From Corydoras sp. C115 (taxonomy: Eukaryota > Chordata > Actinopteri > Siluriformes > Callichthyidae): DNA of 64,000 nucleotides. Below are positions 45,301 to 56,646 of this stretch, in pieces (position 1 is the first letter of the stretch; the number at the start of each line of letters is the position of its first letter). Below the pieces are notes generated by a model. That model made no database searches and had not been told where the DNA came from. It saw only the letters and a list, made by a program, of their open reading frames with translations. Both the position numbers and the translations under genes were made by a program. The stretch is from the NCBI GenBank assembly GCA_019802505.1, contig JAFMOC010000003.1, positions 6,022,001 to 6,086,000 on the forward strand, in the 5' to 3' direction.

Positions 45301-47954
45301 AAGATTTAAGAGCAAAGAGTACAAACCAAAATTAAGATTATTGAGACATAAGTTGGGCAGGCACACATTCATGTTAAAATATAGTTTATGTTTATGATCA
45401 GAACACACAATTCTTGCAGTTACACATAAAAATCTTGTGATTTTAAACTACCATTTTTATGAAAAGTGGTAGTTGCAGCTGTTGTGGGAAGTGGCAGCTT
45501 CCAATTTTTCTACTTCATATTGTGTCTTAGCAGTTTTGTAAAGTACTAAAATGTGTAATTATAGGAATATAGCTTTCAGTGATTATAGCTACTTAAAATC
45601 ATTTACATGATTTTTATAAGACATGCAGTAGAAGCTGGCTTTGGTGCCAGTTTAATGTGGGTGCCATTAAAGGGTTAGGAATCTGAAGTCTGGCTCAAAA
45701 TGGAATTGTAAGGTTCTTTTGCTTTATCCTAGAGTGTGCTTTTTACTTTAAGAGGCAGCTGTGAATCCTTCACACTAATTTCTTTTCAAAAGTACATTGA
45801 TTGCTCCACATGAAAAAATGCCACTTTTTACTTTACTTATTTGTTGTTGTTTTTTTTTTTTCATTTCTTATTTTCTAGTGCAAGACTGAAAAAGCAATAT
45901 GCTTGCTTGGATAAAGAAGGAAACTCTGGTGCAATATAAGGTCTGAACGTCCAGGAAAACATGTTATTCATAAATATATAGCTTTTGGCTATTACTCTTT
46001 AAAAAACAGAAAAAAGAGGATCATTTATAATTTAGAAAGAAAAGACTTGTGGTTTGTCAAGGGATGCATGAAAATATGCTCTGCATATACTATATAAACA
46101 AATATATTGGCAAACACGTCTTAATCATTACATTTAGGAGTTGTAGAGAGTGCCATTGTCACAATTTTATAAATCATCATCAAGCAATTGTATATCTCTA
46201 ACTTTGTTGTAGCAGTGTGAGAAAGGCCTTTTTTTTTGTTTTAACATCCATAGTGCACAGTGCAAGGTCCATAAAGACATAGTTTAATGTGACGGTTGTG
46301 TCAGGAAGGGCATTCACTGTAAGAAATCATTAATTAATATGTACACACAAGGCTCCAATTTAATTTCTTTTTAATGGCCAATTACCCATGATAACATACC
46401 TCTAACCTAAAAACTAATGTGGATTTGGGCTGCTGGACACTCCAAAAATATTAATCTGATAAATTATTTGTTACCTTTGCAATTATGTAAACATGCCCTT
46501 GTAATCTCTATAACATTTTCTGGTTTTCCTTCAGTTTTTAAATTAATGTTTTTTTTTTTTTTTTTTAATTGAGAGGTCAATCACTTACAAAGGCAGTAAT
46601 AATGCTAAGTAATAGTAAGCCCCTCTCACTGTAAATCCAGAGTCATATTTTCTTTTTAATACACCTTAATCTTTGAAAGCTATGGTTCAAGGATGAGTTC
46701 ATTATTTTCTATTCACCAACCTGTTAAAGCTTAGTGAATTAAGTTTCACTCTATGTAATAGATCTGAGATGCTCTCCTAAGTTCAGATAACACAATCGGC
46801 CTTTATTTTATAGAACACTCAACACCTGATCAATAATCGTATCTCTGTCTTTCTAAATATTTTTATTCAGAATATAAAATAGTCCAGCCTACTTTCTGAT
46901 TAATGCAAAATGAGTGTCTGTGGCTATCCAATCTGCTAATAGACAGATTAGCATTTATATTGGATTTCCAGTCCACACACAGGCACAAGTAGACTCGTGA
47001 ATACAATGACCACAGTGAAAGGGGTGATCTGACCTCATCACCATAGCGTGTTGAGCTAGCCACCTATGTCGCTATAGTTTTTATTCTCCCTCTGGCACTT
47101 TGTGTGGCATTGAACTCTGTGAATAAGCTGCAGCTCAGCAAGAACTGAGTCACAGTGTGCGTGTTTCTGTCACGTTGCACTTTACTCGATCCATGTTCCT
47201 GTACAGTCACATGTCAGATCCAGCTCTTCGATATTGTAATGAAAAGGTGATACTGAGGTCTGATAAACTAATTTTTTAGACCTTAAAACAGATGCTCTTC
47301 AAACAAGCATAGCTCAGAGTAAAATAAGACCAAATCAGAGTAAAACCAAATAGAATCAGGTGCTCTCACTAAGCTTGCACTACCTTGTTTACATATTCTG
47401 TGCACACACGCACTGCAGCATATCACATCAGCAGATCACATTTCCCATTCATGGTGACTTTCCCAATAACAGCATGCTTGCAGTGCAGTGTGGGCACTAT
47501 GTAAATGAGGTTGCCAAAACTGACCACCAACAGTCCTTAAAAGGCATTACAGTCCATAAACAGAATCCCAATGACTCTTAGACACCCCAGCACCACAGTA
47601 CTGAATACATCAACCTAGTGCAGTGCAGTGTCTGATATTAAAAAAATACTGATATCACTGAAGGCATTGTGCATTGTACTTATTTAAATACTAACCAAGG
47701 TTAATAATACTGACAAACATTAACAAACACGGTTTTTGCCTGTTCTGTTTTTACACTAATATCAAGAAATTATATAATGTTAAAATAAAATAAGGCTATT
47801 AAATAAATTTGCAGAGCACGACAAGAGGTGAGACATTTGGTAGAAAGAAAATTTGTGGACATTGTGTAAATATAAAGAAATTACAGAATTAAAGACAAAA
47901 AAATCTGAAACGAAATCCAATAATATGCCCAAATAACACAAGGCATGATAAACA
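45301..47954 (-). other. brinp1 intron, no gene seen
   Basis: About 2.6 kb without a recognised repeat apart from T-runs (46550-46566). The part 47060-47260 has mixed composition. No gene. Confidence 0.45.
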
Positions 47955-48090
47955 TAAACCCATTTAAAAAGAATGTGAATAAAAATCTGTTCCTGTCTGT
48001 CTGACAAATCCTGTCTCCAATCCTTATCCTGTGTCACAGTGTATGACATTTTGGTGCTGAAACCAGTGAACAGTAAGGACATTGCATATC
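47955..48090 (+). mobile_element. LTR end with primer-binding-site-like sequence
   Basis: GTGAATAAAAATCTG (polyadenylation-like) is followed by a T/C-rich stretch ending GTGTATGACA, then TTTGGTGCTGAAACCAG, which resembles the TGGTGCCGAAACCC primer site. This repeats the arrangement at 34.9 kb. No coding part of a retroelement follows. Confidence 0.4.
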
Positions 48091-48716
48091 GTAATGGAGA
48101 CACCTTTAACAGTTGCTCAAAAGCCTGGTTTTATCATTGTGTACTGTAGCTCCTGCACAGAAGAAGCTGGGTCCACAGAAAGGTGTAAAATTGTTCCTGG
48201 GACAGTTTAACCATGCAGTAGTGTCATGTAGCTCGTCTCTGTCACATTAGGCATTGTGGCTGATGCAAGCAGCAAAAGAACTACCAGCAGCCAAGATCTT
48301 AGAATACCACACTGCTCTACATCAACTTAGCTGGAGAGAAACAACATATTTAGCAGAACCATGCTCTGGCATACAATATTTAAGTCTATATATAAGTCTA
48401 TGCAGGACACCATGTGTCGCGGCTGGTCGCGGAGTTCAGGATATCAGTATGGTAAGTACAAAGTGGGATACAAATCACAGCAGTACGTATGCCGTTGTTA
48501 CTCAACACATGATATTCAACATGACAGAGAACACCATGCATGTTAAATAGAATAAAATAAATAAAATAAAGTTACTTAATTAAATAATTAACTGAAATTA
48601 AATGTACTTTTTAAATATATTACAAATACTGATATACTCATACAAGATATACATCAATGTCTTAAATCTATAAATTTAATGTGTCACAATTGTAATAACT
48701 CCTTCCTTGTGATTGC
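48091..48716 (-). other. brinp1 intron, no gene recognised
   Basis: A 98-codon plus-strand ORF (48254-48550) may be leftover retroelement sequence after the LTR-like end, but it has no domain I recognise. Confidence 0.35.
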
Positions 48717-48728
48717 ATGGCATTAGTT

Positions 48729-49069
48729 GGGCGGCACGGTGGCTTAGTGGTTAGCACATTCGCCTCTCAGCGCTAGGGATTCCCGGTTCGAATCCCCATC
48801 TGGGTGGAGTTTCCATGTTCTCCCCGTGTCCACGTGGGTTTCCTCCGGGTTCTCCGGTTTCCTCCCACAGTCCAAAAACATGGATCAAGTCAATTGAATT
48901 CTCCAAATTGCCCCATATAGAGTGTGTGTGTGTGTGTGTGTGTGAGAGTGATGGATTGGCGCCCTGTCCTGGGTCTATCTGCCCAGCGCCCGAAACTTTC
49001 TCCCCTGGATGGGCATGCGGAACCCCACCACGACCCTACTAGAGGATAAAGCGGGAGATGAATGAATGA
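48729..49069 (+). mobile_element. Full-length tRNA-derived SINE with perfect target duplication
   Basis: GGGCGGCACGGTGGCTTAG head, GGTTCGAATCC B box, full body with GT spacer, (ATGA)n tail. ATGGCATTAGTT at 48717-48728 and 49070-49081 without mismatch. Confidence 0.96.
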
Positions 49070-49081
49070 ATGGCATTAGTT

Positions 49082-49539
49082 CCTGTACAGATCAGCTGTG
49101 TGGGTTGTGGCATATATATTGAACTTGAGCATAAGGCTGGAACGAGTTCCAAAAATATGGAAAACATCATGAATGGTAACTGTTAGGACTGCATTGTCAT
49201 TGTCTAGTTTAGCCCTATTTCATTAACTAGTCTATTGTTATCATTTGATTATATACATCTGTATTCTGTCACGTTTCCCCTGAGTGTGGTACACCCCAAA
49301 AAATCTGCCCATTTGTGTTTTTTCTAATGCATCAATGGAGGGTATTCATGACAGTACCATTGCCTAGGATTCTATAACTGAAGGACCTCTGCAGCTATAA
49401 GATGATGGAATGGAAGTTGCATCTGATAAAGACACTTGCAAGGATTTTCTTGTCTGTCTTCACCCATTAGTGAGTTCATCACTGGACCCACTTCACTTCA
49501 CATAACAGCCTGGTATCGATGTGAATAATGCCATCATTC
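49082..49539 (-). other. brinp1 intron, no gene seen
   Basis: Unique sequence up to the LINE fragment. The last 150 bases may already be LINE-derived. Confidence 0.4.
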
Positions 49540-50005
49540 ACCTCCTGCAAAGAGCTCTTTCTCATCTGGACAAACAGGGGAGCACAGTGAGAATCATGTT
49601 CTTTGATTTCTTCAGTGCTTGTAACACCTTTCAACTTGGGCTTCCGGGAAATAAGATGGATCTAATAGGAGTGGACCCTCACCTGTCAGATTGAATTATA
49701 ATTTACCTCACACACTGACCACAATATGTGAGGGCACTGGACTGTGTGTCTGACTTAGAGGTCTGTAATACAGGAGCTCCATTGGGAGCCGTCTTGGTGC
49801 TGTTCCTCTTTACCCTGTGCACTGCAGACTTCAGGTACAGCTCATTGAACTGTCACTTGCAAAAGTTTTCTGATGACTCTGCAATTGTTGGCCTCATAAC
49901 AGATGAGGACGACAGGGAATAAGGGCAGGTGATTCAGAACTTTGTGGATTAGTGTCTACGGACCTGCCTCAGGATTAACACAGGCAAGGACCTGCTGGTA
50001 TATTT
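49540..50005 (+). pseudogene. LINE reverse transcriptase core fragment
   Basis: Frames read LLQRALSHLDKQGSTVRIMF, FDFFSACNTFQLGLP, GAPLGAVLVLFLFTLCTADF and LQKFSDDSAIVGLI. These are the successive motifs of a non-LTR reverse transcriptase: FDFSSAFNT, the G-x-PQGxVLSP-like block, and the F-A/S-DD catalytic box. Stops occur after HLSD and in NFVD. It may belong to the same LINE group as the C-terminal piece at 32.6 kb, but the two are separate insertions. Confidence 0.8.
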
Positions 50006-50533
50006 CCATAGGCACTGTCACACTCACCCGACACCAGTGAACATTTTATTACTTTTGCATTTTTTATAATTTAATTTATGTTTTTATATACATTTTACGT
50101 ACTATTTTTTCTTTATTACTGAGTGCGATACTGAATGTTTATTTTATAATGTTTATGGAGATATTTTGTGTTAGAGTGTGGAAAGCAATCATTCCTTTCG
50201 CGCAGTCCCTTTACTTCTCTACTGTGGTTGTGACCCATACTTTTGAACTAGAAATCCGAGTTTAGTCAGTTTTTTGGGCATGCTATTCAATTGAGGCAGA
50301 AAGTGCATGTATCAAAGCTAAGAGAGTTTGTTCTTGTTCTGATCACGCCGCTTTTGTACAGCATTTAACCTTTCTCTGCATAAAAAGGTGCTGAGGGAGC
50401 TCAGCACTTTCACCTCAATCTCATTTCACTCGCAACATGGCTCACATTGCCAAGACAACCGACCCCCAGAGATATGATGGCTGCAAGGCACGGCCTGTTC
50501 ATTATTTAACGCCTCCTGTGAACAACTCAGCGT

Positions 50534-50536
<3 letters not shown>
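50006..50536 (-). other. brinp1 intron; promoter-like short ORF block
   Basis: Near 50380 a CATAAAAAGG TATA-like box is followed about 50 bases later by an ATG opening a 32-codon frame (MAHIAKTTDPQRYDGC...). The product is unknown. It may be a retroelement leader; I would not call it a gene. Confidence 0.25.

Positions 50537-50566
<30 letters not shown>
50537..50566. repeat. (TA)n microsatellite
   Basis: TA tract of about 30 bases. Confidence 0.95.
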
Positions 50567-50568
<2 letters not shown>

Positions 50569-51040
50569 TTTCAAACATGAACTTTGGAGTATTTTAAATT
50601 GTTATTTTAAAATATTGTTCATAATATTTTCATTATTCATATTCACCTGTATAACGTTACGTTTACATGGAAGTGGGTCAGCTTCCAGGAGCCTGGAATG
50701 TTTTTAATGGCAGTCTTGAGGATTGATGTTATTTAATAGGAGAAATAAATCAATATCCACATTGGTCAGTGTGACATGGTGGGACACATCGAGTACAGGA
50801 ATGGGTTTTATTAACACACTGCATTAAAAAGCTTTATTTGCAAACAAGAATATAAAGACTGCACAGGATCATTAGCTGAACCTCTGGCAGATGTGTTAAC
50901 TACTACTAATTACATTGCCTTTAGTTCTCCCTTTAGTTCTTCCCACAGCATCACTTACTTCTGCCACTGTCAAAGAAAATTAAATTTAGATTGCTGTCTT
51001 TAACTTCATTACATAGTGACACTAAGATGTACACACTGCT

Positions 51041-51044
<4 letters not shown>
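50567..51044 (-). other. brinp1 intron, no gene seen
   Basis: AT-rich, nothing recognised. Confidence 0.5.

Positions 51045-51125
<81 letters not shown>
51045..51125. repeat. (TA)n microsatellite
   Basis: Pure TA tract of about 80 bases, the longest in the window. Confidence 0.98.
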
Positions 51126-51134
<9 letters not shown>

Positions 51135-51572
51135 CTTAAAATAATATGCCAAATGAAAACCATTTTTTCTGTCCAAAAAGTATGATTCACAAGTGTAACA
51201 TGGTATCAGGAAAAAGGAAATTGCATGATAAACATCTCAGGAGACCCATGTGGTGTAGTGGCAATGCAGATTAACACTTAGGTAAGCAAATAGGGTTTAC
51301 ATAAATATGATTTATGGCTAAAAATGTAATATTATTTGAAATGTACTTTCCTTTATGTATCACTTTTTAAGAATTGAGAGAAAAAAATGTGTTTTTGGAA
51401 TAAACTACATATATGAAACCTTTTTGTGACCAAGTACGATTATGAAAACTCAAATGCTTGCCACAAATGTTTTATTTTTTCCTAATGTTCATGAAACGCA
51501 ACTATAAAGAATGGTAATTATGCATGCTTGAATTTGCTCTAATTAGGCTTAAGCTTACAAATAAAGGCAAAA
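51126..51572 (-). other. brinp1 intron, no gene seen
   Basis: AT-rich, nothing recognised. Confidence 0.5.
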
Positions 51573-51584
51573 GTGTGTGCGTGA

Positions 51585-51968
51585 GGGCGGCACGGTGGCT
51601 TAGTGGTTAGCACGTTCGCCTCTCAGCGCAAGGGATTCCTGGTTCGAATCCCAATCTGGGTGGAGTTTCCATGTTCTCCCCGCGTCTGTGTGGGTTTCCT
51701 CCGAGTTCTCCGGTTTCCGCCCACAGTCCAAAAACATAGATCAAGTTCATTTGAATTCTGTAAATTACCCCATATAGTGTGTGTTTGTGTGTGTGTGTCT
51801 GTGTAAGTTAGTGAGTGAGTCAGTGAGTGAGTGTGTGCCCGGCGATAGATTGGCACCCTGTCCTGGGTGTATCTGCCCAGTGCCCGAAACATTCTCCCCT
51901 GGATAGATATGGGGAACCCCCCCCCCCATGACCCTAGTAGATAATGGAAGATAATGGATGGATGGATG
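51585..51968 (+). mobile_element. Full-length tRNA-derived SINE
   Basis: GGGCGGCACGGTGGCTTAG head, GGTTCGAATCC B box, expanded GTGAGTGAGT spacer, GATAATGGATGGATGG tail. Target duplications GTGTGTGCGTGA (51573-51584) and GTGTGTGTGTGA (51969-51980) differ at one base. Confidence 0.95.
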
Positions 51969-51980
51969 GTGTGTGTGTGA

Positions 51981-53392
51981 TCCACACCATTGCTTTGTTT
52001 ACAATGTGTGACACCATTACTCTTTAGTATCCTGCACAGGTTTATACACTCTTTACAACCACTAAGCATCTCAAGATGCCTCACCCCCTCTACGTGGTTT
52101 GAGCAGTAACACCAGTGATTAGTTGCCAGATGTGGTTAACGTTATTGTGAGCAGGGGTAATTTATATTTAAGTCATTTTAAAGTTGTTTCATTTGATTTT
52201 TCTCTGTTTAAAAAAATAAATAAACATGAAGCCACCAATTATGTATTTACTATAATTAAAAACTGATTGTGACAACCAGAATGACCAAAAATAAACAAAA
52301 ATAAATCTTTTTACAAGGAATTCTGAAGCTGTTTGAAAATGAGCAAAATGTGGTCTATATAGACACCAGGAAAAATAATGAAAATAAGGTGAAAGTGCTT
52401 TTAAATCCTCTAGGCGGCTTAATGTCTGCGCCCTCTGTCCTATTTACAGTTACTGTCAAAGAAATGGTGCATTACTACTCCTGCTTCTGACTATCTGCTG
52501 CCATTCGTCAACTCTAATGTGCCATGCCGTGCCGGGATGCTGACAGTGTGTGTTCATGCAACTGTGTGATTGCAAGACATGATTTGTCAGAACAGAATTC
52601 AAAGTGTTAGCCTTCTACTTCCCTGTCTCTTTGCTTAGCAAAGCTATATGTGCGTGACTGGCAAGCTTTTGCAAATAGACAACTAGAGCATGAACTCATA
52701 TATTCATTCTTTTGTGTATGTACATGAAGAAGAAAATGAATAAAAGCCATGTTTGGTTTGCCGTTTTTCCTTTCTGTCTGCTTCAAAACCATCCTGTTTG
52801 CTTTGTTTAGCTCCATACTCTCTCAGATTTCATAACTCTGCACAACTCTGTTCTGCATTTTGTGATTCTCTGTTAATATTTGGTACAACATGCTTATATA
52901 CTTGCATATACAACATGAAGCCCACTGGTGTTTGTTTAGCAGGTATCAGTGGTGCAATATCAAACTTGCAATGATTTGCAGGCATTCCCATGTCTCTGGG
53001 GCCATATTTATGCCACAGCTTGAGTCAGCTCCATTAACACATGTTTGCTTCATGAAAGCACTCGAACAGATACCATTCGGCTGTCGGCTCGGCTGTGACA
53101 AACAATTAAACGCCACATTGATATGGGGTGCAATGCACCACACTTCTCATTAAAAATTTGATAGAAAAGCTGCAATCGCATCTGCCTGACATCTGCACAG
53201 CTGTCAAAGGCACACCAGTGGCTCATCCATCAAATGGACATAAATAGATAAAACTGGTAATTCTATTTGTTTGTTTTTAGGAATTCTTCTTTTAAAAAAA
53301 GAGTAAAAATGCAAGCATTAAATAAACTGTATATTAACACTTTATCAATACAAAACCTGAGGAAAATATGTTATACATTATGCTAAACACTT
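51981..53392 (-). other. brinp1 intron, repeat-poor; possible conserved element
   Basis: About 52910-53250 is repeat-free and compositionally even. It contains CTGCACAGCTGTCAAAGG and CAATTAAACGCCACATTGA, which fit homeodomain/TALE and E-box cores. It lies about 0.8 kb into the intron downstream of the first coding exon. Function is an inference. Confidence 0.35.
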
Positions 53393-53400
53393 GTATAAAC

Positions 53401-53807
53401 TAGGGGTGAGCTGCAATATTCGCTGATTCGACGATTCGATTCAGAGAACCGTAGTCGACTATGAACCTCATAGTCAATTGTACCATTTTGACCACATGGG
53501 GGTGTCCATGGCTGCTGCTAAGCATTAGTTTTTACATGAAATGTCTTTGTTTTCGTTATATATATAGCCTTTTGTCAAATAAAATCATCATAATTTCTAG
53601 AAAAAAAAGAAAAAACAAAAACAAACAAAAAAAGGTTTTCTTTTGTTAGAAAAAAAAGTAAAATATATTTAAAAAATCTTTTTTAAAAACTATGCTTATA
53701 GCGCCATCTTGTGGTGAAATTTTAACTGATTCGACTATCAGTCGACTATAGGGAAAATCTGACGAATCAGATTCGACTACGAAAATCTGTAGTTGAATAC
53801 ACCCCTA
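53401..53807. mobile_element. Non-autonomous hAT element (MITE), complete
   Basis: Ends TAGGGGTG and CACCCCTA form the terminal repeat. GTATAAAC occurs at 53393-53400 and 53808-53815, a perfect 8-base hAT-type target duplication. Subterminal GATTCGAC/GTCGACT repeats are arranged palindromically. At 407 bases it has no coding capacity. Confidence 0.93.
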
Positions 53808-54022
53808 GTATAAACGTTACATTTTAAGTGTTTTTCAGAACTTGCCTAATGGTAATGGAGTGCACAAGATCAGCACAAGACCACCCACTACTAATTTCAA
53901 AACCACTGGCATTAATATGATGTTCTCTAATTTGCAGCTAATTTAGTCAAATATGTAATTTCATTATAGTATAGCACATCCATCACTCATTCATCTTTCC
54001 AACCATACAAATAAGCATTTAC

Positions 54023-54240
54023 CTATAAATCTTATACCGGGTTGTAAATCCTTGACGAAATCTTTCCACGAAGGCAAGGTAGGCCTTGCTGTGGTGGAAA
54101 GGGCCACGGTCAGAGATAAGCCAGTCAAAGTGTTTAGACGCATGGTGCTCAGTGGCTAAGGGCTCCTGGCGTGAAGACTCAACTGCTAGATGGTCCCATA
54201 GAAACAGGAAGCAAGTGACCTCAATGACCCTCCAGTTCAT
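54023..54240 (-). CDS. brinp1: brinp1 first coding exon: start codon, signal peptide, N-terminus
   Basis: The frame opens MNWRVIEVTCFLFLWDHLAV, a signal peptide with a hydrophobic core. It continues ASKHFDWLISDRGPFHHS and AYLAFVERFRQGFTTRYKIY, the N-terminal block that leads into the BRINP MACPF domain. There are 72 codons plus two bases of an arginine codon, completed by the exon at 11383. The donor GTAAAT begins at 54022. The ATG has A at -3 and matches the start used in other vertebrates as I recall it. The mature N-terminus (SSRQEPLATEHH) is the least conserved part. Divergence from BRINP2 and BRINP3, which have different leader sequences, supports the brinp1 assignment. Confidence 0.95.
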
Positions 54241-54268
54241 GCTTTTCCTTAAGCCACTCTCTTTTCAT
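54221..54268 (-). promoter_or_regulatory. Upstream ORF 2, overlapping the brinp1 start
   Basis: A 15-codon frame beginning with ATG at 54268 in a different frame from brinp1 and ending at TGA 20 bases into the coding sequence. It has A at -3. Ribosomes using it would pass the brinp1 start. Confidence 0.5.
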
Positions 54269-54290
54269 TCTTGCTCCATTCTATGGAGAC
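54241..54290 (-). other. brinp1: brinp1 5' untranslated part of the first coding exon
   Basis: TTTCCTACAG just upstream of 54290 is a good acceptor, so 50 bases of leader are joined here to an upstream non-coding exon. This is the arrangement known for BRINP1 in mammals. The upstream exon was not identified; it may lie further right or outside the window. Confidence 0.75.
54265..54279 (-). promoter_or_regulatory. Upstream ORF 1 in the brinp1 leader (4 codons)
   Basis: ATG GAG CAA GAA TGA, in the same frame as the main start and ended before it. The ATG has A at -3 and G at +4, a strong initiation context, better at +4 than the main start. Confidence 0.55.
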
Positions 54291-54550
54291 CTGTAGGAAA
54301 GAAATGCAAGATAATTCAATCAGAGATGGTATAAAGAAAATGACGCAAGATGATCATGAAACACAAACAATAAAGTATAATAATTATAATTATATCATTT
54401 ACTTTAAGAACAATGTGTAAGATAACTATTTCTATATGAGCTAATCCTAAACAAGTACCATGCACTCATTGATTTTTAAAATGTGTATCTGTTGGCCATG
54501 CTCTGATTAAAAAACACCTCAGAGAATGTTATTAACTGATAACTGTAACC
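54291..54550 (-). other. Intron upstream of the first coding exon
   Basis: AT-rich, begins with the acceptor tract. Nothing else recognised. Confidence 0.5.
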
Positions 54551-54725
54551 TCATCTCATTATCTTCCACTTAATCCTCTACAAGGGCCAGAGAAGTCTAC
54601 TAGGTTCCATGCCCATCCAGGGGAGAATGCTTTGGGCACTAGGCAGTTACACCCAGAAGAGGGCACTGATCCATCCAAGAGCACACACTCAATCACGCAG
54701 CCACATGCAGAGACATGCACACACA

Positions 54726-54803
<78 letters not shown>

Positions 54804-54862
54804 ATGGGGCAATTTTGAGCAGCCAAATCAACTTCAATCCATGTCTTTGGAATGTGTGACAA
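54551..54862 (-). mobile_element. Degenerate SINE copy interrupted by a CA microsatellite
   Basis: Minus-strand body: CATTATCTTCCACTTAATCC, CCCATCCAGGGGAGAATG, then the spacer expanded to a CA tract, then GGGGCAATTTTGAGCAGCC. The head is missing. Confidence 0.8.
54718..54800. repeat. (CA)n microsatellite
   Basis: CA tract of about 80 bases with one interruption (CATACA), grown from the GT spacer of the SINE. Confidence 0.97.
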
Positions 54863-56646
54863 AAAAAAAGACTCCAAAAAAAAAAAAAAACCTGGCCAAC
54901 ACTAAGACCAAAGGATGCTTCCAAGAGAGTTCAGTTATCCTATTTTTTTACACCCATGAAAAAAATACAAAATGTAAAAACCTAAAGGTTCTAACCTTTA
55001 ACATCAATCGCACAGATTATTATCATACTCCGCTTCACTACAGTACTAAATGAAATAGAGACTGCCTCCTACATATTCAGTCAAGAGCTCAAGAACAGAC
55101 TGCTTTTCTCTCCATCTTACACCCTTAAAAATAAGAAGCCACACCCCCGGCTAATTCAATATTCCAGATGGGTGACAACAGAACTACTAGAAAAACTATT
55201 TCAGTATTAATAAATCTCAGCATTATTACAGAGAACATTGTTTTGTTCACATTCTCAGCAGCAGATACATTAGAAGAAATGTGAGAAAGGTATTTAGTCT
55301 TTAGAAAGAGATTTAAAAAACTAGGAATTTTTTCTTAATAGAATTAGAAATCTATACATTTACATCTATACATATACATTATAAAATTATAATTTTCAAA
55401 TTTTCAGTTATTTACAATCATACAATAGAGGAATAAAATGAAACAAATATTGCACATATGCTATCTGATTAGGCAGCAGACAGGTATAACATACATATAT
55501 TTTAAATGTATTGCGCCATCAATGATACATGTATTGCACAGTTATTTTTAGTTTGGTTTGGAGCTAATAATTAATGTGTTCACATTTTTCAACCAAATGA
55601 AATGAGCAAATATGGAGAAAGACAAATGAAAGTTAAAAGAAAAGCAAACAACTAAAGTGACAATAAATTGATTGATGTAACCTTACCAAGGCAGTATGAC
55701 TATAGCTTTCACATTTAATGCTGATGTCCCTTTCAGTTTTTAAATAAATAAATAAATAAATAAATACATAAATTTGGACTAACACAAGTGCTCTTGTGTG
55801 CCTCTCTTAGCCTTCCCTCTTAACAAGATCCTATGACCTTTTCACAGATAAGGCCAGATTACGAGCACAGACAGCTTTCACTTTATTCTCACTAATTGGT
55901 GATGAGATAAGTTCAGACGAAGTTAAGAGGCATCTCAATGACTTGCCATGACAGAATTTGTTGAGAAACTATGGCAGTCTCCTGACCTAATTAGCAGTGT
56001 GCCTGTGTTGGCACATGAATCGCTCACAGATGTACATTATTTGGTGAGTGTGGATTACATATAATCGGCATGTGTGGATGAGCTGTTAATTAAAATCTTG
56101 CAGAATCTGCTGCTGTTCACAGCTGGCAGTCTTTTTATTTTAAACCCAGACAGTTTGATTTATATAGCATCACTTTAAAGAGAATAGATCAGCCACTCTT
56201 CTCATAGCCAAACTTATTACATTTTTCTTCTTGCAATTTTAACCACTGTACTTTCTTTCATTATGGAACCATGACTGATGATTCTTATCAAATAAAAAGT
56301 TACCGTTATATAAAACAAAATTAGCACATAATTTACTGCATATTTCTATTAATTTGCACCATTGTCATGCAGTAAGGCTAGATAGGTATACTGTTAAATT
56401 ATAAATTTGTGCTTTTATTTTTCACAAAATAATAATGATTTTAATTACAAATAATTAAATTGTTTATCTTAGTTGATTATGTAAGCTGTAAAAATTTAAT
56501 GTGAGTCAATTTAAAGATCTATTACATCTTACAAACATAAATAGTTATTGCCAGGTAAATTTATTTCAGGTGCTGAAATCACCTTCCATAACCGTATTTT
56601 TGCATACATTTAACTTAGTTAAACAACATTAATTGTATAAGGCTAC
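54863..56646 (-). other. Repeat-poor upstream sequence, possible conserved element
   Basis: About 55840-56140 is repeat-free and well mixed, with GAGCTGTTAATTAAAATC (homeodomain-type core) and an ACAGCTGG E-box. It lies 1.6 to 1.9 kb upstream of the first coding exon. There is no gene in the interval. (AAAT)n lies at 55742-55770. Confidence 0.35.

Noticed and set aside
48729..48800. tRNA genes with A and B boxes (similar heads at many SINE copies)
   Set aside because: The heads are SINE promoters: no clover-leaf with a proper acceptor stem and CCA-side, and they continue into SINE bodies with target duplications.
54559..55053. ORFs with cysteine-valine or histidine-threonine runs
   Set aside because: They are translations of the CA/GT microsatellite on both strands.
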